From: an uncultured Planctomycetaceae bacterium
GTDB taxonomy: Bacteria; Planctomycetota; Planctomycetia; Planctomycetales; Planctomycetaceae
Reading direction: 5' to 3'
Assembly (NCBI GenBank): GCA_903921605.1
Contig: CAIXQV010000770.1
Span: 1 to 42,243, forward strand
DNA: 42,243 bases
How positions within the stretch are numbered: the stretch's first letter is position 1; every line of letters begins with the position of its first letter. This document shows positions 8,208 through 17,311 of the stretch, piece by piece. The translations under genes were made by a program, and so were the position numbers. Below the pieces are notes generated by a model that worked only from the letters and a program-made list of their open reading frames with translations, was not told the origin of the DNA and did not search any database.

Positions 8208-9577
8208 TGTACGACCTGCCTCGATCGTTCGTCCTGTCGTTCCTCTTTGTCCTGGGCTGTTGCATCGGGAGTTTCCTGAATGTCTGCATCCACAGGTTTC
8301 CCTCAAAAGCCAGTCTCTGGGAGCAATTGAAGGCTCTCAACAGTCATGGTTCCGGGTGCCCTCGTTGCGCGGCTTCCATCAAATGGCGTGACAACATTCC
8401 GTTGCTCGGGTGGCTGTTGCTTCGTGGGCGATGTCGAAATTGCCACCAGTCGATATCAAAGCGTTATCCGCTGGTTGAACTTCTGACAGGAATACTGTTC
8501 GTTGTTGTTTATCAGGTGGAGATGCCAACTAATTTCTGGAATGCAGCATCGGATTTTGGCATTCAATCCCCTGATGGACCTCAGACAATAACGGGGCTCT
8601 GGTCAACTCCGACATGGCTCCACATACGTTATCTGCTGCACATCGGGATGATCTGCTGTCTGATTGTGGCAACTTTTATTGACATCGAACTTCGCATCAT
8701 CCCGGACGGATGCACGATCCCGATGCTGCTTGTGGCGATTATCGTGTCGACCGCATGTGGGCAAACGTTTCTGGTTCCCGTTTGGACTCAGGACTACAGC
8801 GTTATCACAACACTACAGTCCATCTCACCAGATTGGCTTACACCTCTGATTTTTTCCTGGGACGCAACGGCATTTGCGGCAAAACACCCATTCCTCCATG
8901 GCTTTCTTGTCAGTCTTATTGGAGCAATAGCCGGGGGGGGCGTCGTCTGGATGGTCCGCGTCATTGGCGTTCTGGTTCTTAAAGAAGAGGCGATGGGGTT
9001 TGGCGATGTTACGCTGATGGCCATGGTGGGAAGTATCGTGGGCTGGCAGCCAGTGACGACAGTCTTTTTTGTTGCACCAGTCCTCGCAATTGCAGCAGCA
9101 ATTGTCGCCTGGCTGACGAAACGTGATCGGCAGATTCCGTATGGACCATGGCTCAGCCTCGCAACCTTTCTGTTGCTGATGGTGTGGCCCTTCGTCTGGC
9201 CATTTGCCGACAGAATTTTCGACATGGGGCCCTTCGTGCCGCTGCTTGCTTTGATCATGGCTTTGTCACTAGCGGCCTCCTTACAGCTTATTCAATTGGT
9301 CAAACGTGCATTCGGCGTATTACCGATCATCGACGGATTGAGAATTCGTGACCTCGAAGAGTTTCGCATTCTACGGCGATGCCTTGGACTCCCCGTCGAA
9401 GAATTGCGTGTAAATACGGAGGGCGGCTGGACATCGGCTGATCATCTGATGTTCTACAACGGCGAACGTCCTGACGAGCAGACCGGTCAGTGGAATCGCA
9501 CACTGTGGCCGGGTACTCGGGCAGGGCAGGGCGGAGCAGCTTACGATCGATGGCGATACGGTGACCGAAATCGCTAA
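8204..9577 (+). CDS. Prepilin peptidase (type IV, A24 family), enlarged
   Basis: This polytopic inner-membrane aspartic protease cleaves type IV prepilin or pseudopilin leaders. The N-terminal domain has the usual cytoplasmic zinc tetracysteine (CPRC at about 52 and CRNC at about 77), found in PilD/GspO proteins that also N-methylate pilins. The catalytic Asp residues are D160 (in IDIELRIIPD) and D268 (in GFGDV). At 457 residues it is far longer than the usual 250-290. The extra length is a periplasmic-loop expansion between the two Asp motifs and a soluble C-terminal tail of about 90 residues (about 370-457). The start ATG at 8204 overlaps aroK; a second ATG at 8207 is also possible. No pilin genes are in the window. 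Confidence 0.92.
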   Translation: MMYDLPRSFVLSFLFVLGCCIGSFLNVCIHRFPSKASLWEQLKALNSHGSGCPRCAASIKWRDNIPLLGWLLLRGRCRNCHQSISKRYPLVELLTGILFVVVYQVEMPTNFWNAASDFGIQSPDGPQTITGLWSTPTWLHIRYLLHIGMICCLIVATFIDIELRIIPDGCTIPMLLVAIIVSTACGQTFLVPVWTQDYSVITTLQSISPDWLTPLIFSWDATAFAAKHPFLHGFLVSLIGAIAGGGVVWMVRVIGVLVLKEEAMGFGDVTLMAMVGSIVGWQPVTTVFFVAPVLAIAAAIVAWLTKRDRQIPYGPWLSLATFLLLMVWPFVWPFADRIFDMGPFVPLLALIMALSLAASLQLIQLVKRAFGVLPIIDGLRIRDLEEFRILRRCLGLPVEELRVNTEGGWTSADHLMFYNGERPDEQTGQWNRTLWPGTRAGQGGAAYDRWRYGDRNR

Positions 9578-9695
9578 GATATTGCGGCTACGATAGTCAT
9601 TGAGCATGACACAAATCCGTGTCAGTTGCCGCGCCTTCAGTGACTTCAAATCAATCGTCGCTTGCAAACCACTCTCGACCAACGGCCCGAATGCT

Positions 9696-12600
9696 ATGAA
9701 GTCTCTGCCCCGCCTTGTTGCGTTGGCTGCCATCGTGTTGACCAGCATGATCGCAGAGTCAAAGCCCATTCTCTCGCAATCGGTCGATGTGACAAACGTT
9801 GAAGCACGCTTCGGCATAGAGCTTGGTGGTTTCCTGAAGGCTCACTGTCAGCACTGCCACAATCCAGCGAAGCAAGAAGGCAAACTGGATCTGACTCAGG
9901 CTGTTTCAGTCGATGCAGTGCGAGCTAATCATCGTTTGTGGGAGATCGTCCTGCATCGACTGGAGCAGCAGGAAATGCCTCCGGCTGATTTTTCTCCTCA
10001 GCCATCCGAAGAATCCCGTCAATTGGCCATCGCCTGGCTGAACGATTTCCGAAAAAGTGAGGCTCAACGGCACTCGGGCGATCCAGGTCCGGTTCTGGCC
10101 CGACGGCTCAGCAACGCCGAATATGACAACTCAATACGCGATCTCACAGGCGTCGATATTCGACCAACTCGAGAGTTCCCGGTCGACCCGGCGAATGAAG
10201 CGGGATTCGATAATTCGGGCGAATCGCTTTCGATGTCGCCTGGTTTGCTTGCGAAGTATTTGACAGCCGCAAGACTGGTTGCCGACCACGCAGTGTTGAC
10301 CCCACGAGAAATTCTCTTCGCACCCTATCCTGTTGTTGCAGAGACAGATCGCGACAAGTTCTGCGTCCAGAGAGTTGTTGATTTTTACGCAAAGCATGAT
10401 GTGGACTATGTTCAATACTTTCTCACGCTGTGGAGGTATCAACATCGCGTGCTGACGGGCAGAGAATCATGGACGCTGCAGGAATTTGCAGAGGAATCAC
10501 ATCTCAGCGCCAAATACTTGGAGATGTTGTGGCAGATGCTTCAATCGCAGAATGCAATCGGCCCGCAAAAGGAACTTCAGGAGGCATGGGCCAGGTTACC
10601 AGCCGGCATCGAACAGATCGACAACGCTCGCATCGCATGCGAAAAACTGTCGCAGCTTGTGAAGGAAATTCGTTCAGACCTTGATGTCACGGTTGAACGA
10701 TTAAAGGTTGATGACCTGTCGCCTGGCAGTCAGCCTTTGATTCTTTGGTGGAATCAGAAAGTTGCCGAAAACCGCATGTCTTTCCCGGGCGATGGCGATG
10801 ACGCAGATCTGGATAGCGCGCGAAAACAGTTCTGCGCACTCTTTCCAAATGCGTTTGCTGTCTCAAGTCGAGGACACTATTCCAATGCGGAACTCGGAGC
10901 GAACATTCGACTTCTCTCGGCTGGCTTCCATTTGATGCAGGGATATTTTCGGGATGATCTGCCACTCCGGGAATTGATACTGACCGACACCGAGAAGCAG
11001 CAACTGGATGAACTATGGCAGGATCTGAATTTCGTAACCCTCGCGCCGATCCGCCAATACAAAGACTTTCTGTTTTTTGAGCGTGCAGAGCCGCCTCAGT
11101 TTGCCGGTGGCGAAGAATTTGACTTCGCTCGCCCCGAGAACCGTGACGTGACATCACAGGAGAATATTCAGCGTCTCAAAGAATTGTTTCTCAACAAGGC
11201 TGTCGCGCAAGGAGCAGATCAGGAGGCCCGGAACGCGATCAAGAAATACTTCGAAGACATGAATCAGTCGTTTCGGTGGATCGAGGAAACTCAGCGCGAT
11301 GCCGAGTCAATTCACATCCAATCATTGCTGAAATTTGCCGAACGTGCGTGGCGCAGACCTTTGACAACCAATGAACAATCGGAGGTCAAAGAGACTTATA
11401 ATTCGCTGAGAGAACGCGAAGCACTCAGTCATGACGATGCAATTCGCGACTCAATCGCTGGCGTGCTGATGTCACCTAAGTTCAGCTACCGTCTTGCGTT
11501 AATCGCAACTCCGAAGGTTGCAGCGTCGACGGTTGAGGGAACTGCGCCACTCACTGACTATGAGCTGGCCAGCCGACTGAGCTATTTCCTATGGGCCAGC
11601 ATTCCGGATGAAGAGTTACTGCAGCATGCGGCGGCCGGAGATCTTCACCATGTCTCGGTACTGACATCACAGGTTCGCCGCATGATGAAAGATTCCAGAA
11701 TACGTGGCCTCGCCACCGAGTTTCTCGGGAACTGGCTGGACTTTCGACGGTTTGAGGAGCACAACGCGGTCGATCGGGAACGATTCCCCATTTTCAACTC
11801 GGAACTGCGACAAGCGATGTATGAAGAGCCGATCAGGTTCTTTGTGGACCTTGCAGAAAGGGACGGTTCCCTGACCGACTTCATTGGCACCGATCACACC
11901 TTTGCGAATTTGCCCCTGGCAGCGCATTACGGATTTGATGTCACAGGGTTTTCGGCGAAAAACTCGGCTTCATCAGAATCCAATAACGAATGGCTGCGGT
12001 TCGACAATGTTGCGGCGCATGGGCGAGGCGGTTTGCTGCCGATGGCCGTCTTTCTTACGCAAAACTCACCGGGACTGCGCACAAGCCCCGTCAAACGTGG
12101 CTACTGGATTGTTCGCAGACTCCTTGGAGAACACATTCCCGCGCCGCCGCCCAATGTTCCGGAACTGCCAAAGGCGGAAGCAGATTTCGGCGACCTCACA
12201 TTGTCTCAACTGCTGGCGAAGCATCGCGATCATACGGCGTGTGCTGGATGCCATCAAAAATTTGATTCGTTCGGACTGGTGTTTGAGGGCTATGGTCCTG
12301 TCGGTGAAAAACGGGACCTCGATCTCGGGGGACATCCCGTCCAGACTCACGCAACTTTCCCGGATGGATCCGAAGGAGATGGACTTGAGAGTCTGCACAA
12401 TTACCTGATGAGTAATCGCCGCGATGAGTTTATTGACACCATTGTTCGACAGACGTTTGCCTATGGGCTTGGAAGAAGCTTGCAGCTTTCAGATGGGACG
12501 GCGATCGAATCAACAAAGGAGAAGCTTCGTGAGAAGAACTATCCTTTGAGCACGCTGCTTGAGGCGGTGGTGACCAGTCCGCAATTCGTCAATAAACGCG

Positions 12601-13253
12601 CCGATGAACCATCACTTCAAATCGGGAAGGTACGGGTCAATCGTATTCTGTTCCTTGGAAACAGCATCACACTTCATGGCCCTCTGGAAAGCATTGGCTG
12701 GACCGGCAACTGGGGTATGGCAGCCAGTGAAGAGTCCAAAGACTATGTCCACTTGCTGACGAAGCAGATTGCAGAAGCCGCGCAGGGATCACCAGAAACG
12801 ATGGTGCAAAATATCGCCGACTTTGAACGAAATTATGCGGCGTACGACATTCCAGCAACGTTGCAGGAAGCCATCGATTTTAATGCCGACCTGATTATTG
12901 TTGCGATTGGTGAAAATGTCGGTCAGCTAAAGACGGAAGATGAGCAAACCGTGTTTTCAGAGTCGGTTAAGAACCTGCTGACTGAAATCCGCAGCAACAA
13001 AAACCCAACCATACTGGTACGAAGCACATTCTGGAGCGACACAAGCAAAAACGTGGCACTTCAGAAAGCCTGCTCCGCAACCGGCGTTCATTATGTGGAT
13101 CTCGGAAGGCTGGATGCTGATGAAGCCAACTTTGCTCGATCAGAACGAAAGATTGAACACGCGGGCGTGGCTGGTCATCCCGGCGATCGAGGTATGCGAG
13201 CGATCGCCGACGCTTTGTGGATCGCAGTTCAAAGGATCTCAGCGAATCCGTAG
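9696..13253 (+). CDS. Secreted haem c / DUF1587-DUF1592-DUF1588-DUF1585 protein fused to SGNH hydrolase
   Basis: This 1,185-residue exported protein starts at ATG 9696, which puts a good signal peptide (KSLPRLVALAAIVL) at the N-terminus. The frame is open upstream to a TTG at 9600 with no signal, which I consider less likely. Order of parts: haem c site CQHCH at residues 51-55 (PSD1-type cytochrome domain); DUF1587 (about 130-195); DUF1595/1592 (about 550-745); DUF1588 with a second CxxCH (849-853); DUF1585 (about 895-970). An SGNH/GDSL hydrolase domain then occupies about 982-1185, with block I LFLGNSIT, block III GEN and the catalytic His in GHPGDRGM. The first part is a hallmark of Planctomycetes, often tied to degradation of complex polymers. 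The SGNH part suggests esterase or deacetylase activity. Substrate unknown. Confidence 0.9.
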   Translation: MKSLPRLVALAAIVLTSMIAESKPILSQSVDVTNVEARFGIELGGFLKAHCQHCHNPAKQEGKLDLTQAVSVDAVRANHRLWEIVLHRLEQQEMPPADFSPQPSEESRQLAIAWLNDFRKSEAQRHSGDPGPVLARRLSNAEYDNSIRDLTGVDIRPTREFPVDPANEAGFDNSGESLSMSPGLLAKYLTAARLVADHAVLTPREILFAPYPVVAETDRDKFCVQRVVDFYAKHDVDYVQYFLTLWRYQHRVLTGRESWTLQEFAEESHLSAKYLEMLWQMLQSQNAIGPQKELQEAWARLPAGIEQIDNARIACEKLSQLVKEIRSDLDVTVERLKVDDLSPGSQPLILWWNQKVAENRMSFPGDGDDADLDSARKQFCALFPNAFAVSSRGHYSNAELGANIRLLSAGFHLMQGYFRDDLPLRELILTDTEKQQLDELWQDLNFVTLAPIRQYKDFLFFERAEPPQFAGGEEFDFARPENRDVTSQENIQRLKELFLNKAVAQGADQEARNAIKKYFEDMNQSFRWIEETQRDAESIHIQSLLKFAERAWRRPLTTNEQSEVKETYNSLREREALSHDDAIRDSIAGVLMSPKFSYRLALIATPKVAASTVEGTAPLTDYELASRLSYFLWASIPDEELLQHAAAGDLHHVSVLTSQVRRMMKDSRIRGLATEFLGNWLDFRRFEEHNAVDRERFPIFNSELRQAMYEEPIRFFVDLAERDGSLTDFIGTDHTFANLPLAAHYGFDVTGFSAKNSASSESNNEWLRFDNVAAHGRGGLLPMAVFLTQNSPGLRTSPVKRGYWIVRRLLGEHIPAPPPNVPELPKAEADFGDLTLSQLLAKHRDHTACAGCHQKFDSFGLVFEGYGPVGEKRDLDLGGHPVQTHATFPDGSEGDGLESLHNYLMSNRRDEFIDTIVRQTFAYGLGRSLQLSDGTAIESTKEKLREKNYPLSTLLEAVVTSPQFVNKRADEPSLQIGKVRVNRILFLGNSITLHGPLESIGWTGNWGMAASEESKDYVHLLTKQIAEAAQGSPETMVQNIADFERNYAAYDIPATLQEAIDFNADLIIVAIGENVGQLKTEDEQTVFSESVKNLLTEIRSNKNPTILVRSTFWSDTSKNVALQKACSATGVHYVDLGRLDADEANFARSERKIEHAGVAGHPGDRGMRAIADALWIAVQRISANP

Positions 13254-13305
13254 TCGTTCTGGCTCGACGCAGCCAATCGCTGGTCTCACATTGCAATGTG
13301 AACAG

Positions 13306-13824
13306 CTAGCCGATGCCGCCGAGCTGTCGCACGGCCTCGTAAGCAACGGTGTTGGCGGTACTGGCCAGATTCAAACTTCGAACCAGATCGCTCATGGGCA
13401 GTTTCAGATTTCTCGACGGCAATTCCTGCAAAATCGACGGTGGAAGTCCGCGAGATTCACTACCGAACAGCAGAATATCGCCCCGTTGAAAGGTGGCATC
13501 CCAGACCAGTCGAGTTGCTGTCTTTGTCAGGCACCAGACCTGAGCGGCGGGCAAGCGACTGCGGATTTCATCCAGGCTGTCAACAACTTCCCAGTCAAGA
13601 TGTTGCCAATAGTCCATCCCAGCCCGCTTCAAAGAACGATCATCAACTTTGAATCCCAACGGACGAATAAGCCATAGCCGGGCACCGATGGCAACGCATG
13701 TTCGGCCGATGTTCCCCGTGTTCTGCGGGATCTCCGGTTGATGGAGTACGATGTGCAGAATCGGATCATGTTCCGAGCGGACGGGTGAAGAGTGATCCTC
13801 TGGCAACGATGCAGATTCAGACAT
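13306..13824 (-). CDS. trmL: tRNA (cytidine/uridine-2'-O-)-methyltransferase, TrmL family
   Basis: This 172-residue SpoU/SPOUT-class methyltransferase modifies the wobble ribose (position 34) of tRNA-Leu isoacceptors. The three SPOUT motifs are visible: [15 protein letters not shown] near the N-terminus, [11 protein letters not shown] in the middle, and [17 protein letters not shown] at the C-terminus, which forms the SAM-binding knot. A short N-terminal extension precedes the fold. It lies 23 bases downstream of the lipoprotein gene on the same strand, so the two are probably co-transcribed. It converges on the long 9696-13253 gene with about 50 bases between them. Confidence 0.93.
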   Translation of the reverse strand: MSESASLPEDHSSPVRSEHDPILHIVLHQPEIPQNTGNIGRTCVAIGARLWLIRPLGFKVDDRSLKRAGMDYWQHLDWEVVDSLDEIRSRLPAAQVWCLTKTATRLVWDATFQRGDILLFGSESRGLPPSILQELPSRNLKLPMSDLVRSLNLASTANTVAYEAVRQLGGIG

Positions 13825-13847
13825 CGTAATGTGCTCCGTGGTGCTAA

Positions 13848-14759
13848 TCAGCGTCCGAATGAGTTGAGTCGGAAGGACGGATCACTTTGCCCCTTGAGTT
13901 CTTCAATTCCGGCCATTCGGATCATGAGAAGATTTTCGGAACTGGCACTGCTGGTATCCGGCAAAAAGAACAGACGGCCGAGATTCCATTCAGTGGATTC
14001 GTGATACCCAATGACAGCAACTTCACCGGTCAACAACTTCACCGTAAACTGGTGATCATAGATCGGCATTACGTTCTGTCGCACCGGAAGCTGATCATTC
14101 GCCCCTTGAACACTGAGACGAGCTGTTTCCGTGCCCGCATGAATCTGTGGCAGCACATTCAGCAGTACCCAGTCTTCGTTTAATTCCTTGACTGTGACTT
14201 CGAAGACACACTTCATATTGGATCTATCACGCAAGGCCGACAATTGCGGAATCTGACTGACTGGCAACTTGCCGGAATCAAGCGGCCCCTGGACCTCCAG
14301 CAGACTTTTGCCTTCCAGCATCAGACTGAATGCGGGACCGACAGAGACCTGATTTGCCGTTCCTGCGATCTGCCGAAGATCACTGGGACGATTAGCGGCG
14401 ACGGCTTCCTGAGCAAGACTTTGCAGAGCCCACGGAGCCGTACTGCCAGCCACTCCGACGCGAAACCCATTTTCATTGAGTCGCTGCCGCACGTCTGGCG
14501 ACATGAGTCCGCTTTCGTCCAGTTCTTCCCAAACATGACGGCGGACTCTGGCATCGTTAACGGGTCGTCGTACGATACTGGCTTCGAGCCGAACCATGCT
14601 CAACGTTGGGCCATCTTCCGCTTCAGCAGCCGATTTGCGTTTTGACCACGGCAGACCTGAGGACAATCCGGACTGAGCGGAATTCTCTGCCATAAACAGC
14701 GCGCAGCCCGGCAGTAACAACAGCATCGTTGCCACCGCACAGACTCGGGCCGAAAGCAT
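13848..14759 (-). CDS. Uncharacterised lipoprotein
   Basis: This 303-residue protein has a lipoprotein signal peptide ending in the lipobox LLPGC (Cys at about residue 19), so it is likely anchored in a membrane and facing the periplasm. The body is rich in beta-prone segments with no cysteine pairs or catalytic motif I can identify. Two stretches (about 95-170 and 195-265) look like compact beta domains. I do not recognise the family. It is the first gene of a two-gene minus-strand unit with trmL and is divergent from ispF across 14760-15002. Confidence 0.8.
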   Translation of the reverse strand: MLSARVCAVATMLLLLPGCALFMAENSAQSGLSSGLPWSKRKSAAEAEDGPTLSMVRLEASIVRRPVNDARVRRHVWEELDESGLMSPDVRQRLNENGFRVGVAGSTAPWALQSLAQEAVAANRPSDLRQIAGTANQVSVGPAFSLMLEGKSLLEVQGPLDSGKLPVSQIPQLSALRDRSNMKCVFEVTVKELNEDWVLLNVLPQIHAGTETARLSVQGANDQLPVRQNVMPIYDHQFTVKLLTGEVAVIGYHESTEWNLGRLFFLPDTSSASSENLLMIRMAGIEELKGQSDPSFRLNSFGR

Positions 14760-15002
14760 AATGGTTACTTACAGAGGGACAAACCTGGCCTTTTCGTTGT
14801 CGCGATCCGGGAAGATTTTCAATAACCTTCGCCGACGCGAGGCGGAAAACTACGGCATTTCGCCACCACGAGTCAACGGCAGGTTCGGTCAAACAATCCA
14901 ACTCAGGCAGTTTGGGCAAAATAGAGACAGGCCCAAACATCACCCTGCGTCTTGTACCGGCAGTCGCTGCCGCTGCCCTTCAACGCAAACAGGATAAAAG
15001 CC

Positions 15003-15509
15003 ATGACTGCTCAATTGCTTAACGAACTGCGAGTCGGCGAGGGCCACGACACCCACCGAACCATCTCCGGACGCCCCCTGATCATTGGCGGTGTCTCAAT
15101 AACAGATGCGACTTTCGGCCTTGATGGCCATAGTGACGCCGACGTCCTGCTCCACGCAATCATTGATGCCATGCTCGGCGCGACAGGGCAGGGTGACATC
15201 GGTGAATGGTTTCCAAACACAGAATCACAATGGAAAGACGCAGACTCAGCAAAGCTGCTGGATGTAGTCTGGAACAGCGTGCAGGATCAAGGTTGGCGAA
15301 TCATCAACCTCGACTGTACGATCCACGCAGAACAACCAAGAATGTCCGTGTGGAAGCCTCGAATTCGCCAGCGACTCAGTGAGTTGTTGGATGTTGCGAT
15401 TGAGCGACTGAATGTCAAAGCAAAGTCCGGGGAGAAAGTCGGGCCGGTTGGAAGAGGCGAATCGATCTCTGCAGACGTCGTTGTGCTTCTCGGCAGATTC
15501 CGGAATTGA
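15003..15509 (+). CDS. ispF: 2-C-methyl-D-erythritol 2,4-cyclodiphosphate synthase
   Basis: This 168-residue cytoplasmic enzyme of the MEP pathway for isoprenoid precursors converts CDP-ME-2-phosphate to the cyclic diphosphate with release of CMP. The metal-binding DxH is in GEGHDTHR near the N-terminus. It is followed by the signature DGHSDADVLLHAIIDAMLGA, the GDIGEWFP motif, and the C-terminal DVVVLLGR strand. The ATG at 15003 is preceded by AGGA (14990-14993) with good spacing. An upstream TTG at 14952 would add 17 residues without family support. The length is close to the usual 155-165. The C-terminal region KSGEKVGPVGRGESI fits the family. Confidence 0.96.
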   Translation: MTAQLLNELRVGEGHDTHRTISGRPLIIGGVSITDATFGLDGHSDADVLLHAIIDAMLGATGQGDIGEWFPNTESQWKDADSAKLLDVVWNSVQDQGWRIINLDCTIHAEQPRMSVWKPRIRQRLSELLDVAIERLNVKAKSGEKVGPVGRGESISADVVVLLGRFRN

Positions 15510-15591
15510 ACCAATGGCTTTCTGAGCCAACGCCATTCGCAGATTTCACAGAGGAACCAGACCTCGTTTCTGTGATCACAGGGATGTGAAG

Positions 15592-16116
15592 ATGACATTT
15601 GAGATTCGTACACAGAATTTGATCTCACCTCAAACTCGATATCTCGGGATAGATCCGGGGCTGAACCGTACCGGATATGCGTTGATTGAGAGAACTTCGC
15701 GCGGACCGGTGCTCCGTGAGGGAGGAGTGATCCAATCAACCCGGGCTCTTACACTTCATGAGCGAGTTCACGAAATCGGAACCGGCATTAGAGATGTCAT
15801 CGCGGAACTCAAACCAGAGATTGTGGCCATCGAGCAGGTGTTTTCAAACTCGCTGAATGTGCGATCTTCACTCCTGCTGGCGCATGCTCGCGGTGCCATT
15901 CTGATGACAATCGTTGAGGCAGGAATTCCGGTTATTCATTACACTCCTGCCGAGATCAAGCGATTGCTGACAGGCAGCGGAAAAGCGCCCAAAGACCAGA
16001 TCCAGCATGCGATCAAGGCGGAGCTGAGACTTCTTGAGATCCCGGAACCCAACGACGTTGCCGATGCGTCTGCGGTGGCGTTGTGCCTGTATCATTCGGT
16101 CCGAGTCTCGGCGTGA
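15592..16116 (+). CDS. ruvC: Holliday junction resolvase RuvC
   Basis: This 174-residue endonuclease cuts four-way DNA junctions at the end of homologous recombination. The first catalytic Asp is in YLGIDPGLNRTGY, the catalytic Glu in VAIEQVFS, and the last acidic pair in EPNDVADASAVAL. The ATG at 15592 is preceded by AGGG; an in-frame GTG six bases earlier is an alternative. The gene sits 82 bases after ispF and 51 bases before ruvA. A perfect TGTGATCACA palindrome (15571-15580) lies just upstream of the start. Confidence 0.96.
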   Translation: MTFEIRTQNLISPQTRYLGIDPGLNRTGYALIERTSRGPVLREGGVIQSTRALTLHERVHEIGTGIRDVIAELKPEIVAIEQVFSNSLNVRSSLLLAHARGAILMTIVEAGIPVIHYTPAEIKRLLTGSGKAPKDQIQHAIKAELRLLEIPEPNDVADASAVALCLYHSVRVSA

Positions 16117-16156
16117 CGATTGGCGATCAGATCATCGAAGATATTCTTTCATCCGT

Positions 16157-16161
16157 AGAGG
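16157..16161 (+). promoter_or_regulatory. Shine-Dalgarno site supporting the ruvA TTG start
   Basis: AGAGG lies six bases before TTG 16168. No ATG fits the conserved RuvA N-terminus ([12 protein letters not shown]), so this site decides the unusual start codon. Confidence 0.65.
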
Positions 16162-16167
16162 TGTTTC

Positions 16168-16791
16168 TTGATTACTCGCGTCACTGGCAAACTTGTAGGC
16201 CTCAACGAATTCTGTGCAACAATTCGCATCGGCGGGTTCGACTACGAAGTTTTACTCCCCGATATTGTTCGTCGGCAGCTTCAGTCGAAACTTGATGAAG
16301 AGGTCAGCCTGCGAACCATTGAATATCTCGAAGGCAATCCGCAGCAGGGCCGACTGACTCCTCGGATCATTGGATTCACCAACGAAGCGGAACTTGAGTT
16401 CTTCGATCTGGTCTGCTCCGTCGATGGCCTCGGTGTAAAGAAGGCACTTAGATCCATGATTCGCCCTGTGCGAGAAATTGCTGAAGCGATCGAGGAAAAG
16501 GATATCAAGACGCTCAGTACACTGCCGGGAATCGGTCCTGCCATGGCCGAACGAATTGTGGCCAAGCTTCGACGCAAGATGACAAAATTCGCTCTGATGA
16601 TTGCCGCCAGAATTCCCGATTCCACAGATGCAGCGTCTGATCTGATGTCAGAAACATACGAGGCACTGCTGAGTGTTGGTCACGCGCCACAGGATGCTCG
16701 TGAGCGAATTGAAACGGTGATGCAGGCGGGCAAGAAGTTTAAGTCTGTTGAAGATCTCCTCGCAGAAATCTACCAACGCCAACGAAAATGA
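16168..16791 (+). CDS. ruvA: Holliday junction DNA helicase subunit RuvA
   Basis: This 207-residue tetrameric junction-binding protein loads the RuvB motor. It starts at TTG 16168, giving the family-typical first strand [11 protein letters not shown] of the OB domain (1-65). Domain II has the helix-hairpin-helix pair DGLGVKKAL and [13 protein letters not shown] (about 90-135). Domain III, which contacts RuvB, occupies the last 50 residues. It lies 51 bases after ruvC, probably in the same unit. The usual partner gene ruvB does not follow; the next gene is convergent hsp20. The stop codon is inside the stem of the hairpin at 16787-16825. Confidence 0.93.
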   Translation: MITRVTGKLVGLNEFCATIRIGGFDYEVLLPDIVRRQLQSKLDEEVSLRTIEYLEGNPQQGRLTPRIIGFTNEAELEFFDLVCSVDGLGVKKALRSMIRPVREIAEAIEEKDIKTLSTLPGIGPAMAERIVAKLRRKMTKFALMIAARIPDSTDAASDLMSETYEALLSVGHAPQDARERIETVMQAGKKFKSVEDLLAEIYQRQRK

Positions 16792-16825
16792 GCCTCGCAC
16801 GCAAGACGGCGTAGCGAGGCTCATT
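16787..16825. terminator. Stem-loop between convergent ruvA and hsp20
   Basis: A perfect 12-bp stem (16787-16798 with 16814-16825) encloses a 15-base loop. The left arm contains the ruvA stop codon TGA. The following T-run is weak on both strands. Placement between convergent genes argues for a bidirectional terminator or mRNA 3'-end stabiliser. Confidence 0.65.
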
Positions 16826-16873
16826 CTGACTCAAACAGTTTGCGATCAAGTCTCCAGAATAATATTCCGGAGA

Positions 16874-17311
16874 CTAGTTCACCTGACGAATCTGGATCTT
16901 CGCTGGAATCACTGCGGCCTGCTTGGGAATCGAGATCCTCAGAACTCCCTGCCCAAACTCAGCATCAATCCCGGCGACGTCGGCATCCTTCGACAACTGA
17001 AGCCGCCGCACAAACCGGGAATATCGTCGCTCATCAACGACCACGTTTCCGCCTTCTGGAACCTGTGGCACGGAGCGCTCGCCAGCGATGACCAGTATTC
17101 CTTCTTCTACCTGAATCGCGACCGCATCCGTCGAAACTCCGGGCAGATCGCACTCGACCAGATAGTTGCCAGGAAACTCAACCACACGCAAGGCGGGCGT
17201 CCGGGCGGGAATGGCCTCAGTCTTAAACACGTCCCGTACAATCTGATTCAATCCACGATCCAGCTCTTCAAGAACATTTGTTCGACAGTTTCTTTTTGAC
17301 TGGCAGTTCAT
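16874..17311 (-). CDS. Small heat-shock protein, Hsp20/alpha-crystallin family
   Basis: This 145-residue ATP-independent chaperone holds unfolding proteins. The alpha-crystallin domain spans about residues 38-135. It contains the typical YLVECDLPGV strand, an RRYSRFVRRLQLSKD segment and a GVLRISIPK signature. The C-terminal IXI-like tail is IQIRQV. An upstream in-frame start (17344) exists, but ATG 17311 has an excellent Shine-Dalgarno, so I choose it. It converges with ruvA and has a long, AT-rich leader (17312-17560), where heat-shock control elements may lie; no CIRCE repeat was seen. Confidence 0.94.
   Translation of the reverse strand: MNCQSKRNCRTNVLEELDRGLNQIVRDVFKTEAIPARTPALRVVEFPGNYLVECDLPGVSTDAVAIQVEEGILVIAGERSVPQVPEGGNVVVDERRYSRFVRRLQLSKDADVAGIDAEFGQGVLRISIPKQAAVIPAKIQIRQVN

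Noticed and set aside
15571..15580. Perfect TGTGATCACA palindrome just upstream of ruvC
   Set aside because: It resembles a CRP-type site (TGTGA-N6-TCACA) but lacks the 6-base spacer, and it sits too close to the start codon. A 10-bp palindrome can arise by chance in 42 kb.
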